From Lachnospiraceae bacterium (lineage in GTDB: Bacteria > Bacillota > Clostridia > Lachnospirales > Lachnospiraceae), in the NCBI GenBank assembly GCA_026169045.1, contig JAPFDH010000083.1:1-64000 (forward strand): DNA of 64,000 nt, written 5' to 3'. Position 1 is the stretch's first letter. Each line of letters starts with the position of its first letter. Positions 42,518-52,083 of the stretch are shown one piece after another. The notes beneath the pieces are model-generated. The model worked only from the letters and a program-made list of their open reading frames with translations, searched no databases and was not told where the DNA came from. Made by a program: the position numbers and the translations under genes.

Positions 42518-43822
42518 ATGGCAGGAAGAATGGAGGACCAGTACCGTTGTTCATTTTGTGGAAAGACACAGAATCAGGTACGAAAATTAATCGCAGGCAA
42601 TAAGGGAATTTATATCTGCGATGAATGTGTGGAACTTTGCTCAGAAATTTTGCAGGAAGAAGGAGAAGGCACACAGGAAGATCCGATTGGAGATATCAAC
42701 TTGCTGAAACCAAAGGAAATTAAAGAATTTCTGGATCAGTATGTAGTGGGACAGGAAGCAGCAAAGAAAGCTCTTTCTGTGGCAGTTTACAATCACTATA
42801 AGCGTATTACATCTTTAAGCAGCAGCGATGTGGAGATACAAAAGAGTAATATTTTGATGCTTGGACCGACGGGATCTGGAAAAACGTTTTTGGCACAGTC
42901 TCTGGCAAAGGTTTTAAATGTGCCGTTTGCCATTGCAGATGCGACTTCATTGACGGAAGCCGGGTATGTGGGTGAAGATGTGGAAAACATTTTGCTGAAA
43001 TTAATACAGGCAGCGGACTATGAAGTAGAACGTGCAGAATACGGTATTGTATATATTGATGAAATTGATAAGATCACAAAAAAATCAGAAAATGTTTCCA
43101 TTACACGAGATGTTTCCGGTGAAGGTGTACAGCAGGCACTGCTGAAAATTCTGGAAGGTACCGTTGCCAGTGTGCCGCCTCAGGGTGGAAGAAAACATCC
43201 ACATCAGGAATTGATCCAGATTGATACCACCAATATTTTGTTTATCTGCGGTGGTGCATTTGATGGATTGGAAAAACTGGTGGAGAGAAGACTGGGTGCC
43301 GGCTCCATTGGTTTTGGAGCACAGATCGCTGAAAAGGCAGAACATAACATTGGTGATTTGTTCAAGCAGGTGTTACCGGAAGATTTGGTAAAATATGGAT
43401 TGATTCCGGAATTTATCGGACGTGTGCCGGTGGTTGTGACACTGGATATGCTGGATAAAGAGACATTGGTTCATATTCTCACAGAGCCGAAAAATGCTAT
43501 TACAAAACAGTATATTAAATTGTTTGAATTGGATGGCGTCAGCTTGGAGTTTACGCCGGAAGCTCTGGACTTGATTGCTGCCCGTTCTCAGGAGAGAAAA
43601 ACAGGGGCAAGAGGTCTGCGTGCCATTATGGAATCAATTATGATGGATATCATGTTCCAGATTCCATCGGATGAAACAATCGGACGCTGTATTATTACAA
43701 AAGAGACTGTAGAGGGAACGGAAGGACCGACAATTATCAAGCGGGATGAAGAAGTGCCAGTCGTTCCGCAGAAAGAGGAACGTCCCCGCCGTTTTTTTGG
43801 AAAAAGTAATGAAATTGCTTAA
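42518..43822 (+). CDS. clpX: Clp protease ATP-binding subunit ClpX
   Basis: A 434-residue AAA+ unfoldase that feeds substrates to ClpP. The N-terminal zinc finger is CSFCGK...CDECVELC (residues 11-42). It has Walker A GPTGSGKT near 117, VYIDEIDKI near 175 and the pore loop GYVGEDVE near 148. GAGAGG lies upstream. Gene order after clpP is typical. The C-terminal 25 residues are basic/proline-rich. Confidence 0.97.
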   Translation: MAGRMEDQYRCSFCGKTQNQVRKLIAGNKGIYICDECVELCSEILQEEGEGTQEDPIGDINLLKPKEIKEFLDQYVVGQEAAKKALSVAVYNHYKRITSLSSSDVEIQKSNILMLGPTGSGKTFLAQSLAKVLNVPFAIADATSLTEAGYVGEDVENILLKLIQAADYEVERAEYGIVYIDEIDKITKKSENVSITRDVSGEGVQQALLKILEGTVASVPPQGGRKHPHQELIQIDTTNILFICGGAFDGLEKLVERRLGAGSIGFGAQIAEKAEHNIGDLFKQVLPEDLVKYGLIPEFIGRVPVVVTLDMLDKETLVHILTEPKNAITKQYIKLFELDGVSLEFTPEALDLIAARSQERKTGARGLRAIMESIMMDIMFQIPSDETIGRCIITKETVEGTEGPTIIKRDEEVPVVPQKEERPRRFFGKSNEIA

Positions 43823-43861
43823 TCGTCGTATTGGCTTATAATACGAAAGAAGACAGTAAAC

Positions 43862-43914
43862 AAGGGAGATTTTTCTGGATGCATGTAAAAAGACAGAAGA
43901 AATCTCCCTTTTGA
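43862..43914 (+). terminator. Terminator between clpX and lon
   Basis: AAGGGAGATTT and AAATCTCCCTT form an 11-bp perfect stem with a loop of about 27 bases. The T-run is short. Confidence 0.55.
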
Positions 43915-43948
43915 CTATGTATAGATGTATATAGAAACGAGGAAATAC

Positions 43949-46261
43949 ATGATAGAGGAAATGGAAATGCTAACAGTAGCCCTGCGTGGTTTGACTGTTT
44001 TGCCAAATATGATTGTACATTTAGATATCAGCAGAGACAGTTCTATGGAAGCGGCAAACCGGGCTATGGAAGGAGATCAGAAACTATTTCTGGTTTCACA
44101 GAGGGATACAGACGTTGCAGCACCGGGAAAGGCTGATTTGTACCGGGTTGGAACCATTGCCGTGATAAAGCAGATAGTAAGAATTTCTCCGCAGATTATG
44201 CGGATTTTGATTGAGGGTAAACAACGGGCCCTTCTTTTGGAGATGGCACAGGAAACACCTTGTTTGATTTCTAAAATTGTCACTATGGAAACAGAAGGTG
44301 ATATGGAAAAGAATGAAGAACAGGCATGTATTCGTATTATAAAGGATATGCTGGTGCATTATCTTGCTGAAAATCCGAAGGCCAGCAAAGAACTGCACAA
44401 AGCACTGGAAAATGAGACGGATTTGGAGTTGTTTTTAGACCAGGTGGCCGGAAATTTACCGTTGTCTCAGAAAGTAAGACAGAATTTCCTGGAGATTCAG
44501 CCTTTGCAGGAGCGATATCAGTTTATGGTTCAGCTGCTAAAAAATGAAATAGATGTCACCCGGTTGAAGAAAGAATTCCAGAGACAGGTAAAAGAGCGTA
44601 TCGATAAGAATCAGAAAGAATATATTCTGCGGGAGCAGCTGAAAGTTATTCATGAGGAATTGGGAGATACGGTTCCTATGAATGATGCGGATGCTTATCT
44701 GGAAAAGTTAAAGAAATTAAAGGCAGATAAAGAAGTCAAGGAAAAGCTGGAGAAAGAAATTAAGCGTTTGCGTAATCTGCCGGGAGGCAGTCAGGAAGCA
44801 TCGGTAGCACAGAATTATATTGAAATTCTGTTGGAAATGCCATGGAATAAGGGATCCCGTGAAGTGATCGATTTGAAACAGGCAGAGGCGGTTTTAAACG
44901 AAGATCACTATGGATTGGAAAAGGTAAAAGAAAGAATACTGGAATATCTGGCAGTCCGTAAGTTAAACGGAAAAGGAGAAAGTCCGATTCTGTGTCTTGT
45001 GGGACCTCCTGGTACGGGAAAGACATCCATTGCAAAATCGGTGGCGCGTGCACTTCATAAAAAATATGTTCGTATCAGTCTTGGCGGAATTCGGGACGAG
45101 GCAGAAATCCGTGGTCATAGAAGGACATATGTAGGAGCTATGCCGGGACGAATCGCAGCAGGAATTCGGCAAGCCGGTGTAAAAAACCCATTGATGCTCT
45201 TGGATGAGTTGGATAAGGTGAGCAGTGATTATACACGTGGGGATACTGCCTCCGCACTTTTGGAAGTTTTGGATGGCGGTCAAAACAGCAAGTTTAGAGA
45301 TCATTATCTGGAAGTGCCATTGAATTTATCGGAGGTATTATTTATCGCTACAGCCAATACGGTACAGACGATACCAGGTCCGTTGCTGGATCGTATGGAA
45401 ATCATTGAGGTTAGCAGTTATACGGAAAATGAAAAATTCCATATTGCCAAAGATTATCTTTTAAAGAAGCAGTTGGAAAAGCATGGATTAAATGCGGAGC
45501 AGCTGATTATAGAAGATGATGCCATAAAAGATATTATTCGCCATTATACCAGAGAGGCAGGGGTGCGCAGCCTGGAAAGACAGATTGGAAAAATCTGCAG
45601 AAAAGCAGCAAGACGTATATTGGAGGATGATGTTGCGTCAGTGACAGTAAAAAGAGATGATTTGGAAACCTATCTGGGAAAAGAAAAGATTGAATTTGAT
45701 ACAATTAATGAAAAGGATGAAATCGGTATTGTCAGAGGACTGGCGTGGACAAAAGTAGGCGGTGATACGCTCCAAATTGAAGTTAATGTCATGCCAGGAA
45801 AAGGAAATATGCAATTGACGGGACAAATGGGAGATGTAATGAAAGAATCCGCACAGATTGCTTTGAGTTATATCCGTTCCATAGCGGGGCGTTATCAGGT
45901 GCCCAATGACTTCTTTGAAACCCATGATTTCCATATACATATTCCAGAAGGAGCAGTTCCAAAGGATGGTCCAAGTGCCGGGATTACGATGGCAATTGCT
46001 ATGCTCTCTGCCGTAACAGAAAAAAAAGTACACAGAGATGTGGCTATGACAGGAGAAATTACTCTTCGGGGTAAAGTACTTCCCATTGGAGGATTGAAGG
46101 AAAAATTGCTGGCTGCTAAGATGGCCGGTGTGAAAACGGTTTTGGTTCCGGAAAAGAATAAGGTTTCCGTAGAAGAAATTTCAAGAGAGATTACAGACGG
46201 ACTTCGGATTGTTTTTGTATCAGAGATGGAAGAAGTAATAAAAGAAGCGATTTGTTGTTAG
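43949..46261 (+). CDS. lon: ATP-dependent protease Lon
   Basis: A 770-residue LonA protease. It has an N-terminal substrate domain (opening LTVALRGLTVLPNM), Walker A GPPGTGKT near 351, Walker B LLDELDK and the catalytic Ser in KDGPSAGITMA near 676, with Lys later in LKEKLLAAK. The start is the ATG six bases after GAGG; the ATG at 43925 has no ribosome site. engB follows 35 bases after. It is a single-gene promoter or part of a clp-lon transcript. Confidence 0.96.
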   Translation: MIEEMEMLTVALRGLTVLPNMIVHLDISRDSSMEAANRAMEGDQKLFLVSQRDTDVAAPGKADLYRVGTIAVIKQIVRISPQIMRILIEGKQRALLLEMAQETPCLISKIVTMETEGDMEKNEEQACIRIIKDMLVHYLAENPKASKELHKALENETDLELFLDQVAGNLPLSQKVRQNFLEIQPLQERYQFMVQLLKNEIDVTRLKKEFQRQVKERIDKNQKEYILREQLKVIHEELGDTVPMNDADAYLEKLKKLKADKEVKEKLEKEIKRLRNLPGGSQEASVAQNYIEILLEMPWNKGSREVIDLKQAEAVLNEDHYGLEKVKERILEYLAVRKLNGKGESPILCLVGPPGTGKTSIAKSVARALHKKYVRISLGGIRDEAEIRGHRRTYVGAMPGRIAAGIRQAGVKNPLMLLDELDKVSSDYTRGDTASALLEVLDGGQNSKFRDHYLEVPLNLSEVLFIATANTVQTIPGPLLDRMEIIEVSSYTENEKFHIAKDYLLKKQLEKHGLNAEQLIIEDDAIKDIIRHYTREAGVRSLERQIGKICRKAARRILEDDVASVTVKRDDLETYLGKEKIEFDTINEKDEIGIVRGLAWTKVGGDTLQIEVNVMPGKGNMQLTGQMGDVMKESAQIALSYIRSIAGRYQVPNDFFETHDFHIHIPEGAVPKDGPSAGITMAIAMLSAVTEKKVHRDVAMTGEITLRGKVLPIGGLKEKLLAAKMAGVKTVLVPEKNKVSVEEISREITDGLRIVFVSEMEEVIKEAICC

Positions 46262-46296
46262 AAACAGATAGAGGGTTAACGGAAAGGAATATATAG

Positions 46297-46905
46297 ATGG
46301 TTATAAAAAATGTGAATTTGGAAATCGTGTGCGGTATTACCAGTAAGTTGCCGGAAACGGGTCAGCCTGAGTTTGCATTCGCCGGAAAATCAAATGTGGG
46401 AAAATCATCCCTGATTAATGCATTGATGAACCGAAAAGCATATGCCAGAACATCTTCCCAGCCGGGAAAAACACAGACAATCAATTTTTATCATATTAAT
46501 GATACCTTTTACTATGTGGATCTTCCCGGGTATGGATATGCAAAAGTATCGGAGGAAGTAAAAGCTAAGTGGGGAAAAATGATAGAGCGTTATCTGCATA
46601 GTTCCAAAGAACTGCGGTATGTATTTTTACTGGTGGATATTCGTCATGATCCGTCGGTTAATGACAAACAGATGTACCAGTGGATCAAAGCCCAGGGTTT
46701 TTCACCGGTGGTAATTGCTACCAAATTGGACAAGATAAAAAGAAGTCAGGTGGCAAAACAGGTGAAAGCGATACGGACAGGCCTTGCTATGGAAAAAGAA
46801 GGGGTTTTGATTCCGTTTTCAGCACAGACAAAGGATGGAAGAGAAGAAATTTGGAGTTTGATTGATCAGACGATTTCCATTGAAACAGATATACAAAATG
46901 AATAA
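46297..46905 (+). CDS. engB: Ribosome-biogenesis GTPase EngB/YsxC
   Basis: A 202-residue GTPase needed for 50S assembly. It has G1 GKSNVGKSSLINAL near residues 30-43, G3 DLPGYGYAKV near 78 and G4 TKLDK near 148. GGAAAGGA lies upstream. It follows lon in the order common to Firmicutes (lon-ysxC). A strong terminator closes the unit. Confidence 0.96.
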   Translation: MVIKNVNLEIVCGITSKLPETGQPEFAFAGKSNVGKSSLINALMNRKAYARTSSQPGKTQTINFYHINDTFYYVDLPGYGYAKVSEEVKAKWGKMIERYLHSSKELRYVFLLVDIRHDPSVNDKQMYQWIKAQGFSPVVIATKLDKIKRSQVAKQVKAIRTGLAMEKEGVLIPFSAQTKDGREEIWSLIDQTISIETDIQNE

Positions 46906-46927
46906 GCAGATATCACAAATAAAAGAA

Positions 46928-46963
46928 AAGCGGCTGGAAAAGAAAGAAAAGCCGCTTTTTTTC
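46928..46963 (+). terminator. Terminator after engB
   Basis: AAGCGGCT and AGCCGCTT form the stem with a 14-base loop, followed by a seven-T run. Confidence 0.9.
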
Positions 46964-46997
46964 TTGTATGGTGATGAGGAATCTGATATAAAAATTG

Positions 46998-47037
46998 TAA
47001 CAGTTCAGTCATAGGTATCCCTATGGATGAACTGTTA
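46998..47037. repeat. Palindromic intergenic repeat, copy B
   Basis: TAACAGTTCA pairs with TGAACTGTTA, and within it CATAGG with CCTATG. It shares the AACAGTTC/GAACTGTT and CCTATGG pieces with copy C (58.6-58.8 kb). Confidence 0.75.
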
Positions 47038-47225
47038 TATAAAAATACATCATGATGGATACTTTTTCAGAGAAAAGAATGTCGACATCCGGTCACTTCT
47101 AATTGCATATCGGTTATTTCTTTTGCCAATGCGGAAAAAGATTCTCTTTTTTGGCATTTTGCATGGCCGGAATCGGTACGGGAGGAAGATTCCGGCTCCT
47201 TTCTGTTGAAAAATCAGTAAAACGA

Positions 47226-47254
47226 TTGAAATTATAGATGGGGTGTGATATACT
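47226..47254 (+). promoter_or_regulatory. Promoter of rmlA
   Basis: TTGAAA (47226-47231), a 17-base spacer and TATACT (47249-47254), about 90 bases before the start. Confidence 0.75.
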
Positions 47255-47343
47255 GGACAACAATAAAGGGTGGACTCTGCCCAAATGGCGGACTTCATCT
47301 ATTGAAATATGCAGCTGCCGGGCTGCAGGAATGAGAGGTTCAG

Positions 47344-48228
47344 ATGAAAGGTATTATATTAGCGGGAGGAAGCGGGACACGCCTTTATCCCCTGACCAAG
47401 GTTACATCCAAACAATTACTGCCTATTTATGATAAGCCTATGATTTATTATCCATTGTCTGTTCTGATGGAAGCTGGAATTAAAGATATTCTGATTATTT
47501 CCACGCCGGTGGATACTCCTAGGTTTGAGGCACTTCTCGGTGACGGAAATCAATTCGGTTTTAATCTGACATATGCGGTGCAGCCGAGCCCGGATGGACT
47601 GGCACAGGCATTTATCATCGGTGCTGATTTCATTGGAGATGATTCTGTGGCTATGGTACTTGGCGATAATATTTTCCATGGACATGGTCTGAAGAAACGT
47701 CTTCAGGCAGCAGCAGCTAAGAAGAGCGGAGCAACGGTATTTGGTTATTATGTGGATGATCCGGAGCGTTTTGGAATCGTTGAGTTTGATGAACATGGAA
47801 AGGCAATTTCTCTGGAAGAAAAGCCAGAGCATCCAAAGAGTAATTACTGTGTGACCGGTTTGTATTTTTATGATAACCGTGTAGTAGAATATGCGAAAGC
47901 ACTGAAGCCATCGGCACGCGGCGAGTTGGAAATTACAGATCTGAATAAGATTTATCTGGAGAATGGCGAGCTGGAAGTTACATTGTTGGGTCAGGGCTTT
48001 ACATGGCTGGATACAGGAACACACGAGTCCCTGGTAGATGCCACCAATTTTGTAAAGACGGTGGAACAGCATCAGCATAGAAAAATTGCTTGTCTGGAAG
48101 AAATTGCATATCTGAATGGCTGGATTAGCAAGGAACAGCTGGAAAAAGTCTATGAAATCTATAAGAAAAACCAATATGGTGCATACTTGAAGGATATCAT
48201 GGACGGAAAATATATAGATAATAAGTAA
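47344..48228 (+). CDS. rmlA: Glucose-1-phosphate thymidylyltransferase
   Basis: A 294-residue enzyme that makes dTDP-glucose, the first step to dTDP-rhamnose. It begins with [16 protein letters not shown] and has [20 protein letters not shown] near 20-40, plus [11 protein letters not shown] near 158. The RmlA family normally has 290 residues. AGGTTCAG lies ahead of the ATG. It heads an rmlA-rmlB-rmlD operon that feeds cell-surface rhamnose. Confidence 0.95.
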   Translation: MKGIILAGGSGTRLYPLTKVTSKQLLPIYDKPMIYYPLSVLMEAGIKDILIISTPVDTPRFEALLGDGNQFGFNLTYAVQPSPDGLAQAFIIGADFIGDDSVAMVLGDNIFHGHGLKKRLQAAAAKKSGATVFGYYVDDPERFGIVEFDEHGKAISLEEKPEHPKSNYCVTGLYFYDNRVVEYAKALKPSARGELEITDLNKIYLENGELEVTLLGQGFTWLDTGTHESLVDATNFVKTVEQHQHRKIACLEEIAYLNGWISKEQLEKVYEIYKKNQYGAYLKDIMDGKYIDNK

Positions 48229-48312
48229 TTGAAATCAAACTGTTCTTTTCTGATTACGGATGATAGCATTCTGTTGAAGAAAAGAATGAATAAATGGAGG
48301 AAATGAGTCGAT

Positions 48313-49341
48313 ATGAAAATTTTGGTTACAGGCGGTGCTGGATTTATCGGGGGCAATTTTGTTCATTATATGGTAAATAAGTATCCGGAAGATATGATTG
48401 TGAACCTGGATCTTCTGACATATGCCGGAAATCTGGAAACATTAAAGGCTGTGGAAGATAAGCCAAATTATAAATTCTATAAAGGGGATATTGCAGACAG
48501 AGATTTTATTATGGATCTGTTCGAAAAGGAAAAGTTTGATGTAGTGATCAACTTTGCTGCTGAGAGCCATGTAGATCGTTCCATTACAAATCCGGAACTG
48601 TTTGTACATTCCAATGTACTGGGAACTGTTACCCTTTTGGATGCATCCAGAAGATTTGGTGTAAAGAGATATCATCAGGTTTCTACTGATGAAGTATATG
48701 GAGATTTGCCATTGGATCGTCCGGATTTATTCTTCACAGAAGATACACCGCTGCATACATCCAGTCCTTATTCTTCTTCCAAGGCGAGTGCGGACTTATT
48801 TGTTATGGCATATTACCGTACATTTGGTTTACCGGTTACAATCTCAAGATGTTCCAATAACTATGGACCATATCAATTCCCGGAAAAACTGATTCCTCTG
48901 ATGATCAGCCGTGCGCTGGCAGATGAAGAACTTCCTGTTTATGGAAAGGGAGAAAATGTCAGAGACTGGCTGCATGTATTGGATCACTGTACAGCCATTG
49001 ACCTGATTGTGAGAAACGGTAAAGTCGGTGAAGTGTATAATGTAGGTGGTCACAATGAAAGAACAAATCTGGAAGTTGTAAAGACGGTTCTGAAGGCATT
49101 GGATAAGCCAGAGACATTGATCAAATATGTAACAGACAGACCGGGACATGACAGAAGATATGCTATTGATCCGAAAAAACTTGAAACAGAACTGGGATGG
49201 AAACCACAATATACATTTGATACAGGAATTGTTCAGACGATTCAGTGGTATCTGGATAATAAGGAATGGTGGCAGAATATTTTAAGCGGTGAATACGCAA
49301 ATTATTTTGAGAAGATGTACGGAAAGCGTCTGGAAAAATAA
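48313..49341 (+). CDS. rmlB: dTDP-glucose 4,6-dehydratase
   Basis: A 342-residue short-chain dehydrogenase/reductase. It has the NAD-binding GGAGFIGGNF near residue 7, the catalytic Tyr-Lys region (SPYSSSKASAD near 155) and NNYGPYQFPEKLIP near 178. It produces dTDP-4-keto-6-deoxyglucose. TGGAGG lies upstream. It is the second gene of the rhamnose operon. Confidence 0.96.
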   Translation: MKILVTGGAGFIGGNFVHYMVNKYPEDMIVNLDLLTYAGNLETLKAVEDKPNYKFYKGDIADRDFIMDLFEKEKFDVVINFAAESHVDRSITNPELFVHSNVLGTVTLLDASRRFGVKRYHQVSTDEVYGDLPLDRPDLFFTEDTPLHTSSPYSSSKASADLFVMAYYRTFGLPVTISRCSNNYGPYQFPEKLIPLMISRALADEELPVYGKGENVRDWLHVLDHCTAIDLIVRNGKVGEVYNVGGHNERTNLEVVKTVLKALDKPETLIKYVTDRPGHDRRYAIDPKKLETELGWKPQYTFDTGIVQTIQWYLDNKEWWQNILSGEYANYFEKMYGKRLEK

Positions 49342-49482
49342 TCCGAACAGGATGATTTCAGACGATGATGTGAGAAGGGTGTTGTAAGCGGTGGTTTGCG
49401 ATACCCTTTTCCTTATATCATTTTCTCTATGGTTGGAAAAATAAAAGTAAAAGCCGGAGAAACCGGCAGAAATGAGGGCAAA

Positions 49483-50328
49483 ATGCGAGTATTAGTTACA
49501 GGAGTAAAGGGTCAGTTAGGTTATGATGTAGTAAAGGAATGTGAAAAACGCGGAATAGAAGCTGTCGGTGTGGATGTGGAAGAAATGGATATTACAGATG
49601 CTCAGGCAGTGGATCGGGTGATCACAGAGGCAAAGGTGGACGCAGTGATTCATTGTGCAGCATATACAGCGGTGGATGCAGCAGAAGACAATGTGGATAT
49701 TTGCCGTAAAGTTAATGCAGAGGGAACTGAAAATATTGCTAAAGTCTGCAAGAAGCTGGATATTAAGATGATTTATATTAGTACAGACTATGTATTCGAC
49801 GGAGAAGGCGAACGTCCTTGGCAACCGGATGATGAACGTAATCCGTTAAATGTTTATGGTCAGACCAAGTATGAAGGAGAGCTGGCTGTAGAGCAGAATC
49901 TGGAAAAGTATTTTATTGTACGTATTGCGTGGGTGTTTGGCGTAAACGGAAAGAATTTTATTAAGACGATGTTGCGTTTGGGAGAAGAGCGGGGAGCAGT
50001 CAGTGTGGTAAATGATCAGATTGGTTCTCCGACTTATACGTATGATCTTGCGGTGCTTTTAGTAGATATGGTTCAAACAGAAAAATACGGCCGTTATCAT
50101 GCTACCAATGAAGGACTCTGCAGCTGGTATGAATTTGCGTGTGAAATTTTTAGACAGGCTGGTATGGATCAGGTGAAAGTGACACCGGTAGATTCCACAG
50201 CGTTTCCAGCTAAAGCAAAGCGGCCGCATAATAGCCGGATGAGTAAAGATAAGTTGGAAGAAAACGGATTCCATCGTCTTCCTACATGGCAGGATGCACT
50301 GGGACGTTATTTAAAAGAAATCCGTTAA
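49483..50328 (+). CDS. rmlD: dTDP-4-dehydrorhamnose reductase
   Basis: A 281-residue SDR-type reductase. It has VTGVKGQLGYDVVKE at the start, STDYVFDGE near 105 and the Tyr-Lys pair in NVYGQTKYEGE near 128. It performs the last step to dTDP-L-rhamnose. The start is the ATG preceded by GAGGG; an earlier frame from 49396 has no ribosome site. rmlC (epimerase), which normally stands between rmlB and rmlD, is absent. Confidence 0.92.
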   Translation: MRVLVTGVKGQLGYDVVKECEKRGIEAVGVDVEEMDITDAQAVDRVITEAKVDAVIHCAAYTAVDAAEDNVDICRKVNAEGTENIAKVCKKLDIKMIYISTDYVFDGEGERPWQPDDERNPLNVYGQTKYEGELAVEQNLEKYFIVRIAWVFGVNGKNFIKTMLRLGEERGAVSVVNDQIGSPTYTYDLAVLLVDMVQTEKYGRYHATNEGLCSWYEFACEIFRQAGMDQVKVTPVDSTAFPAKAKRPHNSRMSKDKLEENGFHRLPTWQDALGRYLKEIR

Positions 50329-50350
50329 AAGGCAAAAGGAAAGGAACGTT

Positions 50351-50854
50351 ATGCAGAGACAGTGGACAAAACAGAGAATGATATGGCTTTTACTGGTTGT
50401 TCTCTGGATGGGCGTGATCTTTTTCTTTTCTTCTCAAAACGGAGAAGAGTCATCAAATTTAAGCGGTGGTATTACAGAGTTTTTCGCTCATTTGTTTCAT
50501 CCGAATTTTGAAGAGTTATCGGAAATGGAGCAACAGAAGCTGTTGGGACAATTTTCTTATCTGATCAGAAAAGGGGCTCATTTTTCTGAATATGCCATTC
50601 TGGGAATGCTTTTGACAGGATGGAGCAGAACATTTAAGTGGAATAAATGGATACAAGGCGGTGTATGCTGGGGAATTGGTACACTTTATGCGATGAGTGA
50701 TGAATTTCATCAGATGTTCAGTGATGGAAGGTCACCCCAAATTTTTGATGTTTGTATTGATTCCTCAGGAGTTTTATTTGGAATCTTGGCAATGGGAGTA
50801 GTTTATGCTATAATGACTTTAATTTGTCAGCATAATAAAGCGAGAAAGATTTGA
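50351..50854 (+). CDS. VanZ-like membrane protein
   Basis: A 167-residue membrane protein with an N-terminal helix (residues 8-25), then IFFFSSQNGEESSNLS, a RKGAHFSEYAILGMLLTGW segment near 75 and DEFHQMFSDGRSPQIFDVCID near 122. These are the hallmarks of the VanZ/phosphotransbutyrylase-like family. VanZ members confer low-level teicoplanin resistance or have unknown roles. It lies 23 bases after rmlD and is probably in its transcript. No vancomycin genes are nearby. Confidence 0.88.
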   Translation: MQRQWTKQRMIWLLLVVLWMGVIFFFSSQNGEESSNLSGGITEFFAHLFHPNFEELSEMEQQKLLGQFSYLIRKGAHFSEYAILGMLLTGWSRTFKWNKWIQGGVCWGIGTLYAMSDEFHQMFSDGRSPQIFDVCIDSSGVLFGILAMGVVYAIMTLICQHNKARKI

Positions 50855-50876
50855 CAGATAAAAAGGAGGAAATAAA

Positions 50877-52070
50877 ATGTTGATATCCGATAAAATGAAA
50901 CCATTGTTAGAGAATAATTCCGCCATTCGGGCCATGTTTGAAGAAGGAAAGAAGATGGCTGCTGTTTACGGTGCAGAAAATGTATATGATTTCAGCCTGG
51001 GTAACCCCAGTGTTCCGGCACCGTTGGAAGTGAAGCAGGCGATTCTGGATATTTTGGAAGAAGAACCCTCTGGTTTGATTCACGGTTATATGAGCAATGC
51101 CGGTTTTGAAGATGTACGTCAGGCCATAGCAGAATCTTTAAATCGTAGATTTCAGACAGCTTTTCAGGCGAAAAATTTGATTATGACGGTGGGAGCTGCC
51201 AGCGGATTGAATATCACTTTGAAAGCTCTTTTAAATCCGGGTGAAGAAGTGATTACTTTTGCCCCATACTTTGTGGAATATGGTTCCTATGTGAGAAATT
51301 ATGATGGAGTACTGGTGGTTGTTTCTCCAAATACGGAGACTTTTCAACCAAATCTGGATGAATTTGAAGAAAAGATTACTGAAAAAACAAAGGCAGTAAT
51401 CATCAATTCGCCACATAATCCTACAGGTGTTGTATATTCAGAAGAAACGATCAAAGCTCTGGCAGCCATTATGGAACGCAAACAAAAAGAATATGGTCAT
51501 GCTATTGTATTGATATCGGATGAACCATATCGCGAATTGGTTTATGATGGTGTTACCGTTCCGTATTTGACAAAGTACTATGCAAATACCATTGTGGGAT
51601 ATTCTTACAGTAAGTCACTTTCTTTGCCTGGTGAAAGAATCGGATATGTGGTCGTACCGGATGAGATGGAAGACAGCAGCCGGGTGATTGCGGCGATGAC
51701 GATTGCCAATCGTGTCCTGGGAAGTGTCAATGCACCTTCATTGATGCAGCGCGTGATTATGCGGTGTCTGGATGCAAAGGTAGATGTGGAAGCGTATGAC
51801 AGAAACAGAATGCTGTTATATTCCTCACTAAAAGAATATGGATTTACCTGTATTAAACCGCAGGGAGCTTTTTACCTGTTTGTAAAATCCCCTGTAGCAG
51901 ATGAAAAGGAATTTTGTGAAGCAGCAAAAAAACATCACATTCTTGTGGTTCCCGGAAGTAGTTTTGCGTGTCCGGGATATGTGAGAATTTCTTATTGTGT
52001 ATCCTATGATACTATTAAGCATTCATTGCCGGGATTTAAAAAACTGGCAGAGGAATATCAGCTGAGCTGA
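50877..52070 (+). CDS. PLP-dependent aminotransferase (class I/II)
   Basis: A 397-residue aminotransferase of the aspartate aminotransferase fold. It has SLGNPSVPAP near residue 40, GAASGLNITLKAL near 105, SPHNPTG near 180 and the PLP lysine in SYSKSLSLPGERIGY near 245. GGAGGAAA lies upstream. It is followed 14 bases later by a HisC-like gene; such pairs serve amino acid metabolism. The amino-acid specificity is not readable. Confidence 0.93.
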   Translation: MLISDKMKPLLENNSAIRAMFEEGKKMAAVYGAENVYDFSLGNPSVPAPLEVKQAILDILEEEPSGLIHGYMSNAGFEDVRQAIAESLNRRFQTAFQAKNLIMTVGAASGLNITLKALLNPGEEVITFAPYFVEYGSYVRNYDGVLVVVSPNTETFQPNLDEFEEKITEKTKAVIINSPHNPTGVVYSEETIKALAAIMERKQKEYGHAIVLISDEPYRELVYDGVTVPYLTKYYANTIVGYSYSKSLSLPGERIGYVVVPDEMEDSSRVIAAMTIANRVLGSVNAPSLMQRVIMRCLDAKVDVEAYDRNRMLLYSSLKEYGFTCIKPQGAFYLFVKSPVADEKEFCEAAKKHHILVVPGSSFACPGYVRISYCVSYDTIKHSLPGFKKLAEEYQLS

Positions 52071-52083
52071 CGGGGAGGATAGA

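Larger units (their letters stand above)
46906..47343. other. Intergenic region between engB and rmlA
   Basis: About 440 bases hold the engB terminator, a perfect palindrome (46998-47037), a 9-bp GCCGGAATC/GATTCCGGC hairpin (47166-47196) and the rmlA promoter. Short frames across it have no convincing ribosome sites. Confidence 0.6.

Noticed and set aside
47027-47209. A 60-codon frame in the engB-rmlA gap
   Set aside because: It begins inside the palindrome, lacks a ribosome site and overlaps a GCCGGAATC/GATTCCGGC hairpin.
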